From Alphaproteobacteria bacterium (GTDB taxonomy: Bacteria > Pseudomonadota > Alphaproteobacteria > Rhizobiales > JAJFHC01), in NCBI GenBank assembly GCA_021775805.1, contig JAJFHD010000075.1, positions 1-39,349 of the forward strand: a DNA stretch of 39,349 bases, given 5' to 3'. The position numbers and the translations under genes are program-made. Positions 32,338-39,349 of this stretch are shown piece after piece. The notes under the pieces are model-generated. The model ran no database searches and was not told the origin of the DNA. It saw only the letters and a list, made by a program, of their open reading frames with translations. Position 1 is the first letter of the stretch; every line of letters begins with the position of its first letter.

Positions 32338-32705
32338 TACAGCACCTCCGGTGCCAGCGAAACAATTTTCATATGGTTCTTGCCCCGAAGCTCGCGTGTA
32401 ACCGGGCCGAATATACGGGTCCCGATCGGTTCACCCTGAGCGTTCACAAGAACGGCTGCATTACGATCAAACCGGATCGAACTTCCATCGGACCGGCGAA
32501 TATCCTTGGCCGTCCGGACGACGACAGCCTTCATGACATCGCCCTTTTTCACGCGTCCGCGCGGAATTGCTTCTTTCACGCTGACAACAATAATGTCGCC
32601 AACCGATGCGTATTTCCGCTTCGAACCGCCCAGCACTTTGATGCACTGGACCCGGCGTGCGCCGGAGTTATCCGCGACATCCAGATTGGTTTGCATCTGA
32701 ATCAT
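32337..32705 (-). CDS. rplN: 50S ribosomal protein L14
   Basis: A 122-residue L14 at the subunit interface. It begins [20 protein letters not shown] and contains [40 protein letters not shown] and [20 protein letters not shown], all family hallmarks at normal spacing. It follows rpsQ by a 94-base gap, one of the longer ones in this block, where I see no clear promoter or hairpin. It overlaps rplX by one base. Confidence 0.98.
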   Translation of the reverse strand: MIQMQTNLDVADNSGARRVQCIKVLGGSKRKYASVGDIIVVSVKEAIPRGRVKKGDVMKAVVVRTAKDIRRSDGSSIRFDRNAAVLVNAQGEPIGTRIFGPVTRELRGKNHMKIVSLAPEVL

Positions 32706-32799
32706 GACTTCACCGCCTTGTTTTCCGGTCGCCGTTTCCAGCTCAGGTGATTCATTCCATCATCAACGGCACGGTATGCCGCAACACTTAATTGCTCGA

Positions 32800-33036
32800 T
32801 CAGGCCTCGGCCTGAAGCAACGTCCAACGTTTGTTCTTCGAAATGGGCTTACATTCCTCAATACGCACCTGATCGCCGATCTTCGCCGTATTGGCTTCGT
32901 CATGTGCATGGTACTTTTTGGTACGGCGCACTGTCTTTTTGAGCAAAGGGTCAGTCAGGCGGCGCTCGACCTTCACAATGACGGTCTTGTCATTGACGTC
33001 GCTCACAACCACACCCTGCAAAATACGCTTTGGCAT
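32800..33036 (-). CDS. rpsQ: 30S ribosomal protein S17
   Basis: A 78-residue S17, a primary-binding OB-fold protein of the small subunit. The pattern [40 protein letters not shown] and [20 protein letters not shown] is canonical, closing with [10 protein letters not shown]. It lies 14 bases after rpmC and ends before a 94-base spacer. Confidence 0.98.
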   Translation of the reverse strand: MPKRILQGVVVSDVNDKTVIVKVERRLTDPLLKKTVRRTKKYHAHDEANTAKIGDQVRIEECKPISKNKRWTLLQAEA

Positions 33037-33050
33037 ATTCTCAACCTTCC

Positions 33051-33254
33051 CTACGACTGCGCCGCACTGGCGTCTAATTGACGTCCAACCGTCTGGATAC
33101 GCGCGATGTCGCGCCGAATCTGACGGATACGTGCAGTATTTTCAAGTTGCCCGGTGGCTTTCTGAAAGCGCAGGTTGAACTGCTCCTTCTTCAGCTTCAC
33201 CAGTTCGTCTTTCAACTGGTCCGGCGTCAAATCTCTCACTTCACTGGCCTTCAT
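33051..33254 (-). CDS. rpmC: 50S ribosomal protein L29
   Basis: A 67-residue L29, a two-helix protein at the tunnel exit that forms part of the docking site for SRP and trigger factor. [40 protein letters not shown] and [12 protein letters not shown] show the antiparallel helices. The start is the ATG at 33254, with GAGGA about eight bases before it; a GTG five codons earlier overlaps the SD. Length is typical. Confidence 0.97.
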   Translation of the reverse strand: MKASEVRDLTPDQLKDELVKLKKEQFNLRFQKATGQLENTARIRQIRRDIARIQTVGRQLDASAAQS

Positions 33255-33302
33255 GGCCCCATTCCTCACGTTTTGCGCAAACCAGCGCTTTGATGCGAAT
33301 TC

Positions 33303-33722
33303 TTATGTGTCGTCGCCCAGACGGGCCACAAAGCGGGTCTTGATCGGCAACTTCGCCGCTGCAAGCCTCATGGCCTCGCGCGCAACCGGTTGCGTCACAC
33401 CGTCGATTTCAAACATGACCCGACCTGGCTTGACCTTGGCCGCCCAGAATTCAGGCGTACCCTTACCTTTACCCATGCGTACTTCAGTCGGCTTCTTCGA
33501 CACCGGCACATCAGGGAAAATCCTGATCCATACACGCCCGGCACGTTTCATGTGACGGGTCAGAGCACGACGGGCTGCCTCGATCTGACGTGCCGTTACA
33601 CGAGACGGTTCCACCGCTTTGAGCCCATAGGCCCCAAAGTTCAGATCCGTTCCGCCCTTGGCAATGCCCTTGATGCGGCCTTTGTGCTGCTTGCGAAACT
33701 TTGTGCGCTTTGGTTGCAGCAT
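33303..33722 (-). CDS. rplP: 50S ribosomal protein L16
   Basis: A 139-residue L16 that helps organise the A-site of the peptidyl transferase region. [60 protein letters not shown], and [20 protein letters not shown] are the conserved blocks, including the Arg residue region modified in some bacteria ([12 protein letters not shown]). It follows rpsC by 32 bases and precedes rpmC by 48. Confidence 0.98.
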   Translation of the reverse strand: MLQPKRTKFRKQHKGRIKGIAKGGTDLNFGAYGLKAVEPSRVTARQIEAARRALTRHMKRAGRVWIRIFPDVPVSKKPTEVRMGKGKGTPEFWAAKVKPGRVMFEIDGVTQPVAREAMRLAAAKLPIKTRFVARLGDDT

Positions 33723-33754
33723 GGTTTCTTCTCTCTATCTACTTGCTTCAGAAA

Positions 33755-34456
33755 TCAGGAGTCACGGCGCTGGCCGCGGCCTCCTTCTTGCTGCGCGATC
33801 ATGCGGTTATCATGTGCCATCGGATCGCGTTCCAGGATCTCACCCTTGAAGACCCAGATCTTGATGCCGATCGTTCCATAAGCCGTGTGCGCGGTGGCAA
33901 TTCCGTAATCGACATCGGCACGCAGAGTATGCAGCGGCACGCGGCCTTCACGGTACCATTCCGTCCGCGCAATTTCGGCACCACCAAGGCGCCCACCGCT
34001 GTTGATACGGATGCCTTCCGCACCAAGACGGACAGCAGACTGAACAGCCCGCTTCATGGCCCGGCGAAACGCTACACGACGTTCAAGCTGCTGAGCGATG
34101 TTCTCGGCAATAAGCTTGGCGTCGACTTCAGGCTTGCGCACCTCGACAATATTGAGATGCACTTCGCTATCGGTAAACCGGCCAAGGTCGCGGCGCAGCT
34201 TTTCGATATCGGCGCCCTTCTTGCCGATCACGACACCAGGCCGTGCGGTATGAATGGTCACGCGGCACTTCTTGTGCGGCCGTTCGATGACGATCTTGGA
34301 TATACCCGCCTGGCGCAGCTTGTTGTTCAGGTGCTTGCGGATGGCGATATCTTCGTGAAGAAGATCCCCATACGACTTGCCTTCTGCATACCAGCGGGAG
34401 TCCCATGTCCGGTTGATACCAAGACGAAGACCGATTGGATTTACTTTTTGCCCCAT
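33755..34456 (-). CDS. rpsC: 30S ribosomal protein S3
   Basis: A 233-residue S3 at the mRNA entry channel, with helicase function together with S4 and S5. The KH domain (about 40-110) has [20 protein letters not shown], and the C-terminal domain has [40 protein letters not shown] and [16 protein letters not shown]. The ATG shares one base with the rplV stop (TGATG), so translation is coupled. The last ten residues ([12 protein letters not shown]) are variable. Confidence 0.98.
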   Translation of the reverse strand: MGQKVNPIGLRLGINRTWDSRWYAEGKSYGDLLHEDIAIRKHLNNKLRQAGISKIVIERPHKKCRVTIHTARPGVVIGKKGADIEKLRRDLGRFTDSEVHLNIVEVRKPEVDAKLIAENIAQQLERRVAFRRAMKRAVQSAVRLGAEGIRINSGGRLGGAEIARTEWYREGRVPLHTLRADVDYGIATAHTAYGTIGIKIWVFKGEILERDPMAHDNRMIAQQEGGRGQRRDS

Positions 34457-34836
34457 CAGGCAGACTCCTCGACTTGGGTAACAATCACGGTAAGCGAACT
34501 GAACGGTTTCTCGATCCGGCCAACCCTGCCCCGCGCCCGCGCCTTCCAGCGCTTCATCACCATCTGCTTGCCGACATAGGCCTCAGAAACCACCAGATCA
34601 TCGACATCCAGATCGTGATTGTTCTCCGCATTCGCGATCGCAGATTCCAATGTCTTCTTGACATCGGCCGCGATGCGTTTGCGCGAAAACGCCAGATCCG
34701 TAAGTGCAACACCGGCTTTCTTGCCGCGGATGCTTGCGGCAAGCATGTTCAGTTTCTGCGGACTGATGCGCAGAGACCGTGTCACGGCTTTTGCCTGGTT
34801 ATCGCCAAGCACTCTTGGTTTGGACGACTTGCCCAT
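34456..34836 (-). CDS. rplV: 50S ribosomal protein L22
   Basis: A 126-residue L22 whose beta-hairpin lines the exit tunnel and which is a site of macrolide resistance mutations. [20 protein letters not shown], the central [20 protein letters not shown] and the hairpin [20 protein letters not shown] are all present with normal spacing. It starts three bases after the rpsS stop and overlaps rpsC by one base at its end. Confidence 0.98.
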   Translation of the reverse strand: MGKSSKPRVLGDNQAKAVTRSLRISPQKLNMLAASIRGKKAGVALTDLAFSRKRIAADVKKTLESAIANAENNHDLDVDDLVVSEAYVGKQMVMKRWKARARGRVGRIEKPFSSLTVIVTQVEESA

Positions 34837-34839
34837 GGA

Positions 34840-35118
34840 TTACTTCCTCTTGGCTCTCTTGTCCGCCGTATGCCCGTAATAGGTACGCGACGGTGAAAAT
34901 TCACCCAGTTTGTGGCCGACCATGTCTTCCGTAATCAGTACGGGCACATGCTTTTTGCCGTTGTGTACACCGAATGTCAGACCGACAAACTGCGGCAGGA
35001 CGGTTGAGCGCCGGCTCCAGGTCTTGATCACCTGGTTGCGCCCGGACTCTCTTGCCACTTCGGCCTTTTTTAACAGATACCCGTCAACAAACGGGCCTTT
35101 CCAAACTGAACGTGTCAC
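34840..35118 (-). CDS. rpsS: 30S ribosomal protein S19
   Basis: A 92-residue S19 in the small-subunit head, bound with S13. [20 protein letters not shown], the central [20 protein letters not shown] and [20 protein letters not shown] are diagnostic. The start is a GTG, with GAGGG about nine bases before it. It lies 12 bases after rplB and three before rplV. Confidence 0.98.
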   Translation of the reverse strand: MTRSVWKGPFVDGYLLKKAEVARESGRNQVIKTWSRRSTVLPQFVGLTFGVHNGKKHVPVLITEDMVGHKLGEFSPSRTYYGHTADKRAKRK

Positions 35119-35130
35119 GGCTTTAGCCCT

Positions 35131-35970
35131 CTAACGTTTCTTTTTGCGCAGGTGTCTGCTGCGCACGATGTATTTATCCGTCGCCTTGTTCGAACGGGTC
35201 CGTTTACCCTTTGTCGGCTTACCCCAGGGGGTCACCGGATGACGACCGCCCGACGTACGCCCTTCACCACCACCATGAGGGTGATCAACCGGGTTCATGG
35301 CGACGCCGCGAACCGATGGACGTCTTCCCAGCCACCGGCTGCGACCGGCTTTACCGAGTTTGATGTTTGAATGATCCGGATTTGAAACCGCACCGACAGT
35401 CGCCATGCATTCCGCACGGACCATGCGCTGCTCACCCGAATTCAATCGGAGTAATGCATAACCCGAGTCGCGTCCAACAAGTTGTACATAAGCGCCGGCT
35501 GATCGTGCGATCTGACCGCCACGCCCCGCCTTGAGTTCCACGTTGTGAACGATCGTGCCAATCGGCACACTCCCCAGAGGCATTGCATTCCCAGGCTTCA
35601 CATCCACCTTGTTGCCGGCGATTACGACGTCGCCAACACCAACCCGCTGTGGCGCCAGAATATAGCTCTGTTCGCCATCTTCGTACTTGATCAGCGCGAT
35701 GTAGGCAGTCCTGTTCGGATCATATTCAATCCGCTCAATGGTTCCCGGAACATCAAATTTCGTACGCTTGAAGTCCACCAGGCGATAGGCACGCTTGTGT
35801 CCGCCGCCACGGCGCCGCGCCGTGATCCGACCCTTGTTGTTCCGGCCGCCACTCTTGGTCAGGCCTTCCGTCAATTGCTTGACCGGCTTGCCTTTCCACA
35901 GACCGGACCGGTCGACAATCACGAGATTGCGCTGTCCGGGAGTGATCGGCTTAAATTTCTTCAACGCCAT
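35131..35970 (-). CDS. rplB: 50S ribosomal protein L2
   Basis: A 279-residue L2, essential for peptidyl transferase activity and subunit joining. [40 protein letters not shown], the long loop [20 protein letters not shown] and the catalytic-region signature [20 protein letters not shown] (with the conserved His in HPHGG) all match. It follows rplW by 36 bases. Length and organisation are standard. Confidence 0.98.
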   Translation of the reverse strand: MALKKFKPITPGQRNLVIVDRSGLWKGKPVKQLTEGLTKSGGRNNKGRITARRRGGGHKRAYRLVDFKRTKFDVPGTIERIEYDPNRTAYIALIKYEDGEQSYILAPQRVGVGDVVIAGNKVDVKPGNAMPLGSVPIGTIVHNVELKAGRGGQIARSAGAYVQLVGRDSGYALLRLNSGEQRMVRAECMATVGAVSNPDHSNIKLGKAGRSRWLGRRPSVRGVAMNPVDHPHGGGEGRTSGGRHPVTPWGKPTKGKRTRSNKATDKYIVRSRHLRKKKR

Positions 35971-36006
35971 TGTTCTTAACCCTTGCGTGGATACCGACTG
36001 CCAGCC

Positions 36007-36300
36007 TTAGAGACCCGTAGTCACGTCGATGCTGTGGCCGTCTTCAAGCGTCACCACTGCCTTCTTCACGTCGCTCTGGCGGCCAACACGGCCCCGAAAA
36101 CGCTTCGTCTTGCCCTTTCGGACCAGCGTATTTACCGCCTTCACCTTCACATCAAAGAGACGCTCCACGGCCTCCTTGATCTGAGGTTTGGACGCAGTCT
36201 TGGTGACATTGAACATCACCTGGTTGTACTCGGAAGCCATGGTCGACTTTTCCGTGATAACCGGGCTCAAGATCACATCGTAGATTTGTGCCTCATTCAT
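36007..36300 (-). CDS. rplW: 50S ribosomal protein L23
   Basis: A 97-residue L23 at the tunnel exit, docking site for trigger factor and [43 protein letters not shown], and the basic loop [20 protein letters not shown] are typical; the Glu within the trigger-factor contact loop is in the usual region. The ATG overlaps the rplD stop by four bases. Confidence 0.98.
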   Translation of the reverse strand: MNEAQIYDVILSPVITEKSTMASEYNQVMFNVTKTASKPQIKEAVERLFDVKVKAVNTLVRKGKTKRFRGRVGRQSDVKKAVVTLEDGHSIDVTTGL

Positions 36301-36917
36301 GAGAACCGAACCTCCAGAGCTTCCAGAGCCGCCTTCGTCAATACAAGCTTGCGGCGCCGGAGAATGTCGTAGACGTTGATGCCCTGGATCGGCAGAACGT
36401 CAACATTCACGATGTTCCTGGCAGCGAGCTGAAAGTTTTTCTCAATTTCGGCGCCACCGATGATCAGCGCATGATCCAGTCCCAACTTGTCGAACGACGC
36501 CTTGAGGCCCTTGGTCTTGGGATCGTCCAGCTGCACGTCGTCGAGAACAATCAATTCCTCAGCCTTGGCCTTTGCGGAAAGCGCATGCTTCAGTGCCAGG
36601 GCCCGTATTTTCTTGGGCAGGCTGTGAGCATGATCTCGGATAACCGGACCAAATGCCTTGGCACCGCCACGGAACTGGGCAACCTTCTTGTTGCCGTGAC
36701 GGGCACCACCGGTGCCCTTCTGGCGATACATCTTCTTGGTGGTGCCGACGATTTCGCCGCGGGTCTTGATCCGGCGGGTTCCGGCACGCCGCTTTGCCAA
36801 CTGGTAGGCGACCATGCGATGCAGGATATCCCTGCGTGGTTCCAGACCGAAGATCGCTTCCGGCAAATCAACCGAACCCGACTTCTTCGCGGCTAGAGTG
36901 GTTACGTCAAGCTTCAT
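36297..36917 (-). CDS. rplD: 50S ribosomal protein L4
   Basis: A 206-residue L4, whose extended loop reaches the tunnel constriction. In E. coli L4 also represses the S10 operon. The loop is [20 protein letters not shown] with [18 protein letters not shown], and the globular part contains [20 protein letters not shown] and [20 protein letters not shown]. The start is the ATG at 36917 sharing one base with the rplC stop (a GTG one codon earlier is possible). Confidence 0.98.
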   Translation of the reverse strand: MKLDVTTLAAKKSGSVDLPEAIFGLEPRRDILHRMVAYQLAKRRAGTRRIKTRGEIVGTTKKMYRQKGTGGARHGNKKVAQFRGGAKAFGPVIRDHAHSLPKKIRALALKHALSAKAKAEELIVLDDVQLDDPKTKGLKASFDKLGLDHALIIGGAEIEKNFQLAARNIVNVDVLPIQGINVYDILRRRKLVLTKAALEALEVRFS

Positions 36918-37702
36918 CACGCTTCACCTTTATCTTCCGCAGCGTCCGTGCTGATTTCTTCAGCAGGTGCCTCGGCAGCTTCTTCAGCGGGCGCGGCTTC
37001 TTCAGCAGCAGGTTTTTCGCTGGCACCCGGCAAACGGAAACTGCCCGGCATCGGAACACCTTCCGGCAATGACCGCTTGACCGCATCGCGCAGGAAGACC
37101 CAGCCACCTTTGGAACCCGGCACTGCACCGCGAACCAGGATCAGGCCGCGCTCGACATCGGTCCGCACGACGCGCAAATTCTGGGTCGTTACCCGTTCCG
37201 CGCCCATGTGTCCGGCCATCTTCTTGCCCTTGAACACTTTGCCCGGATCCTGGCACTGGCCGGTCGATCCCAGACTGCGGTGATTGATCGAAACACCGTG
37301 GGAGGCACGCAGGCCCTTAAAATTGTGACGCTTCATCGCACCGGCAAAACCCTTACCAATGCTGGTTCCGCAGACATCGACAAACTGACCTTCAATGAAG
37401 TGGTCCGCGGACATTTCCGCTCCCACATCGATCATGTTGTCGGAACTGACCCGGAATTCGGCAAGTTTGCGCTTGGGCTCAACTTTCGCCACCGCAAAGT
37501 GACCGCGTTGGGCACGCGTCACGTTTTTCACCTTCGACAGGCCGGCACCAAGCTGGAGAGCCGTGTAGCCGTTCTTTTCTTCCGTGCGCTGCGCCACAAC
37601 CTGACACTTATCCAGTCTCAGTACCGTGACGGGGATATGTTCGCCGGCATCCGTAAAGACGCGGGTCATTCCCAATTTCTGCGCTATGACACCTGAACGC
37701 AT
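36917..37702 (-). CDS. rplC: 50S ribosomal protein L3, with acidic C-terminal extension
   Basis: A 261-residue L3, an early-binding protein whose loop reaches the peptidyl transferase centre. [40 protein letters not shown] and the [20 protein letters not shown] block (with the Gln methylated in many bacteria) are conserved. After about residue 220 a 40-residue tail follows made of Ala, Glu and Pro repeats ([18 protein letters not shown]), longer than in E. coli L3 (209 residues). The start is the ATG at 37702 with AAGGA nine bases before it. An earlier in-frame codon overlaps rpsJ and is rejected. Confidence 0.97.
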   Translation of the reverse strand: MRSGVIAQKLGMTRVFTDAGEHIPVTVLRLDKCQVVAQRTEEKNGYTALQLGAGLSKVKNVTRAQRGHFAVAKVEPKRKLAEFRVSSDNMIDVGAEMSADHFIEGQFVDVCGTSIGKGFAGAMKRHNFKGLRASHGVSINHRSLGSTGQCQDPGKVFKGKKMAGHMGAERVTTQNLRVVRTDVERGLILVRGAVPGSKGGWVFLRDAVKRSLPEGVPMPGSFRLPGASEKPAAEEAAPAEEAAEAPAEEISTDAAEDKGEA

Positions 37703-37721
37703 TGGTCCGTGTCCTTCACAC

Positions 37722-38030
37722 TTAGAGTTTAATTTCAACGTCAACACCGGCAGCCAGGTCGAGCTTCATAAGAGCATCAACTGTCTGGGGTGTCGGGTCG
37801 ACGATGTCGAGCAGACGCTTGTGGGTCCGCATTTCAAATTGCTCGCGGCTCTTCTTATCGATGTGAGGCGACCGGAGAACCGTGAACTTTTCAATACGGG
37901 TCGGCAGCGGAATAGGTCCCCTAACCTGGGCCCCCGTCCGTTTCGCCGTATTGACGATCTCTTTGGTCGACGCATCAAGTATTCGATGATCGAACGCTTT
38001 GAGTCTGATGCGGATGTTTTGGCTTTGCAT
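37722..38030 (-). CDS. rpsJ: 30S ribosomal protein S10
   Basis: A 102-residue S10, in the head of the small subunit; it also serves as NusE in transcription antitermination. [40 protein letters not shown] and the final [20 protein letters not shown] are canonical. It is the first ribosomal protein gene after tuf, separated from it by 58 bases that contain a strong stem-loop. SD-like GAGA lies before the ATG. Confidence 0.98.
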   Translation of the reverse strand: MQSQNIRIRLKAFDHRILDASTKEIVNTAKRTGAQVRGPIPLPTRIEKFTVLRSPHIDKKSREQFEMRTHKRLLDIVDPTPQTVDALMKLDLAAGVDVEIKL

Positions 38031-38046
38031 CTGTCTCTATCCCATA

Positions 38047-38079
38047 AAGAGAGGCGCTTCGATGGAAGCGCCCGCTCTT
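38047..38079 (-). terminator. Stem-loop between tuf and rpsJ (partial terminator or processing site)
   Basis: On the minus strand GGCGCTTC-CATC-GAAGCGCC (plus 38053-38072) is a perfect eight-base stem with a four-base loop, extended by AAGAG/CTCTT across a small internal loop. It is followed by TCTCTTTATGGG, a poor U-tract, so it probably ends only part of the tuf transcripts or marks an RNA processing point, separating the highly expressed tuf from the S10 operon. Confidence 0.6.
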
Positions 38080-38088
38080 GTGTTAGTA

Positions 38089-39279
38089 TTACTCGATAAT
38101 TCCCGCAACGACGCCGGCACCCACGGTGCGGCCGCCTTCACGGATAGCGAAGCGGAGTTTCTCTTCCATCGCGATCGGAACGATCAACTCCACTTCCATT
38201 TCAACGTTGTCGCCCGGCATCACCATTTCAGTGCCCGACGGCAGTGACACAACACCGGTCACATCCGTCGTCCGGAAATAGAACTGCGGACGGTAGCTGG
38301 TAAAGAACGGCGTGTGACGGCCACCCTCTTCCTTCGTCAGAATATAGGCTTCAGCCTTGAACTTGGTATGCGGCGTCACCGAACCGGGCTTGCACAGAAC
38401 CTGACCGCGCTCGATGTCGTCACGCTTGGTACCGCGCAGCAGAACACCGACGTTGTCACCGGCCTCACCCTGGTCCAGAAGCTTGCGGAACATCTCGACG
38501 CCCGTGCAGGTGGTCTTCTGGGTCTCACGGATACCGATGATCTCAAGCTCTTCGCCTACCTTGACCACACCGCGCTCCACACGTCCCGTGGCAACCGTAC
38601 CGCGGCCGGAGATCGAGAACACGTCCTCCACAGGCATCAGGAACGGCAGGTCAACCGGACGGTCCGGCTGAGGGATGTACTCGTCGACCGCTGCCATCAG
38701 TTCGGCAATCGAGTCGGCACCCGTTGCCTGGTCGCCGCCTTCAAGAGCGGCCAATGCCGAACCCTTGACGATCGGAATGTCGTCGCCGGGGAAATCGTAA
38801 GAGCTCAGAAGCTCGCGGATTTCCATCTCGACCAGCTCAAGAAGCTCTTCGTCGTCGACCTGGTCGACTTTGTTCATGTAGACCACAAGAGCCGGCACAC
38901 CGACCTGGCGGGCCAGCAGAATGTGCTCGCGGGTCTGGGGCATCGGGCCGTCGGCTGCTGAACACACCAGGATCGCGCCGTCCATCTGGGCGGCACCCGT
39001 GATCATGTTCTTCACATAGTCGGCATGACCGGGGCAATCGACGTGTGCGTAGTGACGGTTCTCCGTCTCGTACTCAACATGTGCCGTTGAAATCGTGATC
39101 CCGCGCGCCTTTTCTTCAGGCGCCTTGTCAATCTGGTCGTACGCTGCAAATTCCGCACCGCCGCTCTCCGCGAGAACCTTGGTGATCGCTGCCGTCAACG
39201 TCGTCTTACCATGGTCAACGTGACCAATCGTGCCGATGTTGCAGTGCGGCTTCGTACGTTCAAACTTTGCCTTGGCCAT
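38089..39279 (-). CDS. tuf: Translation elongation factor Tu
   Basis: A 396-residue EF-Tu, the GTPase that brings aminoacyl-tRNA to the ribosome. The G motifs are [11 protein letters not shown] (G1), [12 protein letters not shown] (G3), NKVD (G4) and GSAL (G5), followed by domains 2 and 3, with [14 protein letters not shown] and [15 protein letters not shown]. The sequence is complete with the usual end [27 protein letters not shown] lies four bases before the ATG. In most alphaproteobacteria rpsL-rpsG-fusA precede tuf; these would lie beyond the right edge. The 70 bases upstream hold no visible gene. A second tuf copy elsewhere is possible. Confidence 0.99.
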   Translation of the reverse strand: MAKAKFERTKPHCNIGTIGHVDHGKTTLTAAITKVLAESGGAEFAAYDQIDKAPEEKARGITISTAHVEYETENRHYAHVDCPGHADYVKNMITGAAQMDGAILVCSAADGPMPQTREHILLARQVGVPALVVYMNKVDQVDDEELLELVEMEIRELLSSYDFPGDDIPIVKGSALAALEGGDQATGADSIAELMAAVDEYIPQPDRPVDLPFLMPVEDVFSISGRGTVATGRVERGVVKVGEELEIIGIRETQKTTCTGVEMFRKLLDQGEAGDNVGVLLRGTKRDDIERGQVLCKPGSVTPHTKFKAEAYILTKEEGGRHTPFFTSYRPQFYFRTTDVTGVVSLPSGTEMVMPGDNVEMEVELIVPIAMEEKLRFAIREGGRTVGAGVVAGIIE

Positions 39280-39349
39280 AATGCCTCTCCATTTCCCTAT
39301 AAAACGGAAAAATCCCGATCAGTTGATTATCAAGCAAGCTTCGCCCGGA

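Noticed and set aside
36948..37030. Tandem DNA repeat in the 3' end of rplC
   Set aside because: The repetition reflects Ala/Glu codons of the L3 tail (GCx and GAA); units are irregular, so it is a low-complexity coding sequence rather than a repeat array.

Overview
The window reads as a chromosomal segment of an alphaproteobacterium, most likely of the Hyphomicrobiales (Rhizobiales) type. Supporting signs are the G+C-rich coding sequence, the long S10-spc-alpha ribosomal block led by tuf, and the run rplQ - degP-like protease - rarA - crcB - rluC-like - HAD phosphatase - ATP12 chaperone directly downstream of it (ATP12 is an alphaproteobacterial/mitochondrial protein). Short-lid adenylate kinase and an acidic Ala/Glu tail on L3 fit the same picture. 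No phage, IS element or CRISPR array is visible.

Layout. 1-2.2 kb (minus): isovaleryl-CoA dehydrogenase, a PaaI-like thioesterase and a LiuR-like MerR regulator, a piece of the leucine degradation operon that continues off the left edge. 2.3-7.3 kb: a tiny secreted Cys-rich peptide, MgtE magnesium channel, a DcaP-like porin, a secreted protein of unknown function and a group of small uncharacterised proteins. 7.4-11.0 kb (plus): a YCII/DGPF protein coupled to an ECF42-type sigma factor with its C-terminal repeat domain, then a VOC protein, a MAPEG membrane protein, a TfoX-N protein and a DUF2461 protein. Two copies of one promoter-like signature (TGTCGG-N17-CGTCTTA) lie before the first and third of these genes, suggesting that the sigma factor drives itself and the downstream genes. 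11.1-14.1 kb: tRNA-Leu(GAG), an orphan SpoA/FliN-like mini-protein, lipB, a DUF805 membrane protein overlapping lipB tail to tail, two paralogous small membrane proteins, and a divergent Lrp/AsnC regulator with a candidate Lrp-type operator at its own promoter. 14.1-17.7 kb (minus): propionyl-CoA carboxylase subunits pccB-pccA, which functionally complement the branched-chain amino acid genes at the left end. 17.7-18.1 kb: an intergenic repeat with inverted copies.

18.1-39.3 kb (all minus): the translation/transcription/secretion superoperon tuf - S10 - L3 - L4 - L23 - L2 - S19 - L22 - S3 - L16 - L29 - S17 - L14 - L24 - L5 - S14 - S8 - L6 - L18 - S5 - L30 - L15 - secY - adk - S13 - S11 - rpoA - L17, ended by a strong intrinsic terminator, followed by the tightly coupled degP-like/rarA/crcB/rluC/HAD/ATP12 genes. 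Many start codons here are GTG (rpsS, rpsE, rpsM, rpoA), chosen from Shine-Dalgarno spacing and family length.

Most of the window is ordinary core genome. The parts most worth following up are the ECF42 regulon with its duplicated promoter signature, the orphan SpoA protein, the paralogous membrane-protein pair beside the Lrp regulator, and RNA hairpins inside the ribosomal block. All family assignments come from reading the sequence and from memory; no database search was run.
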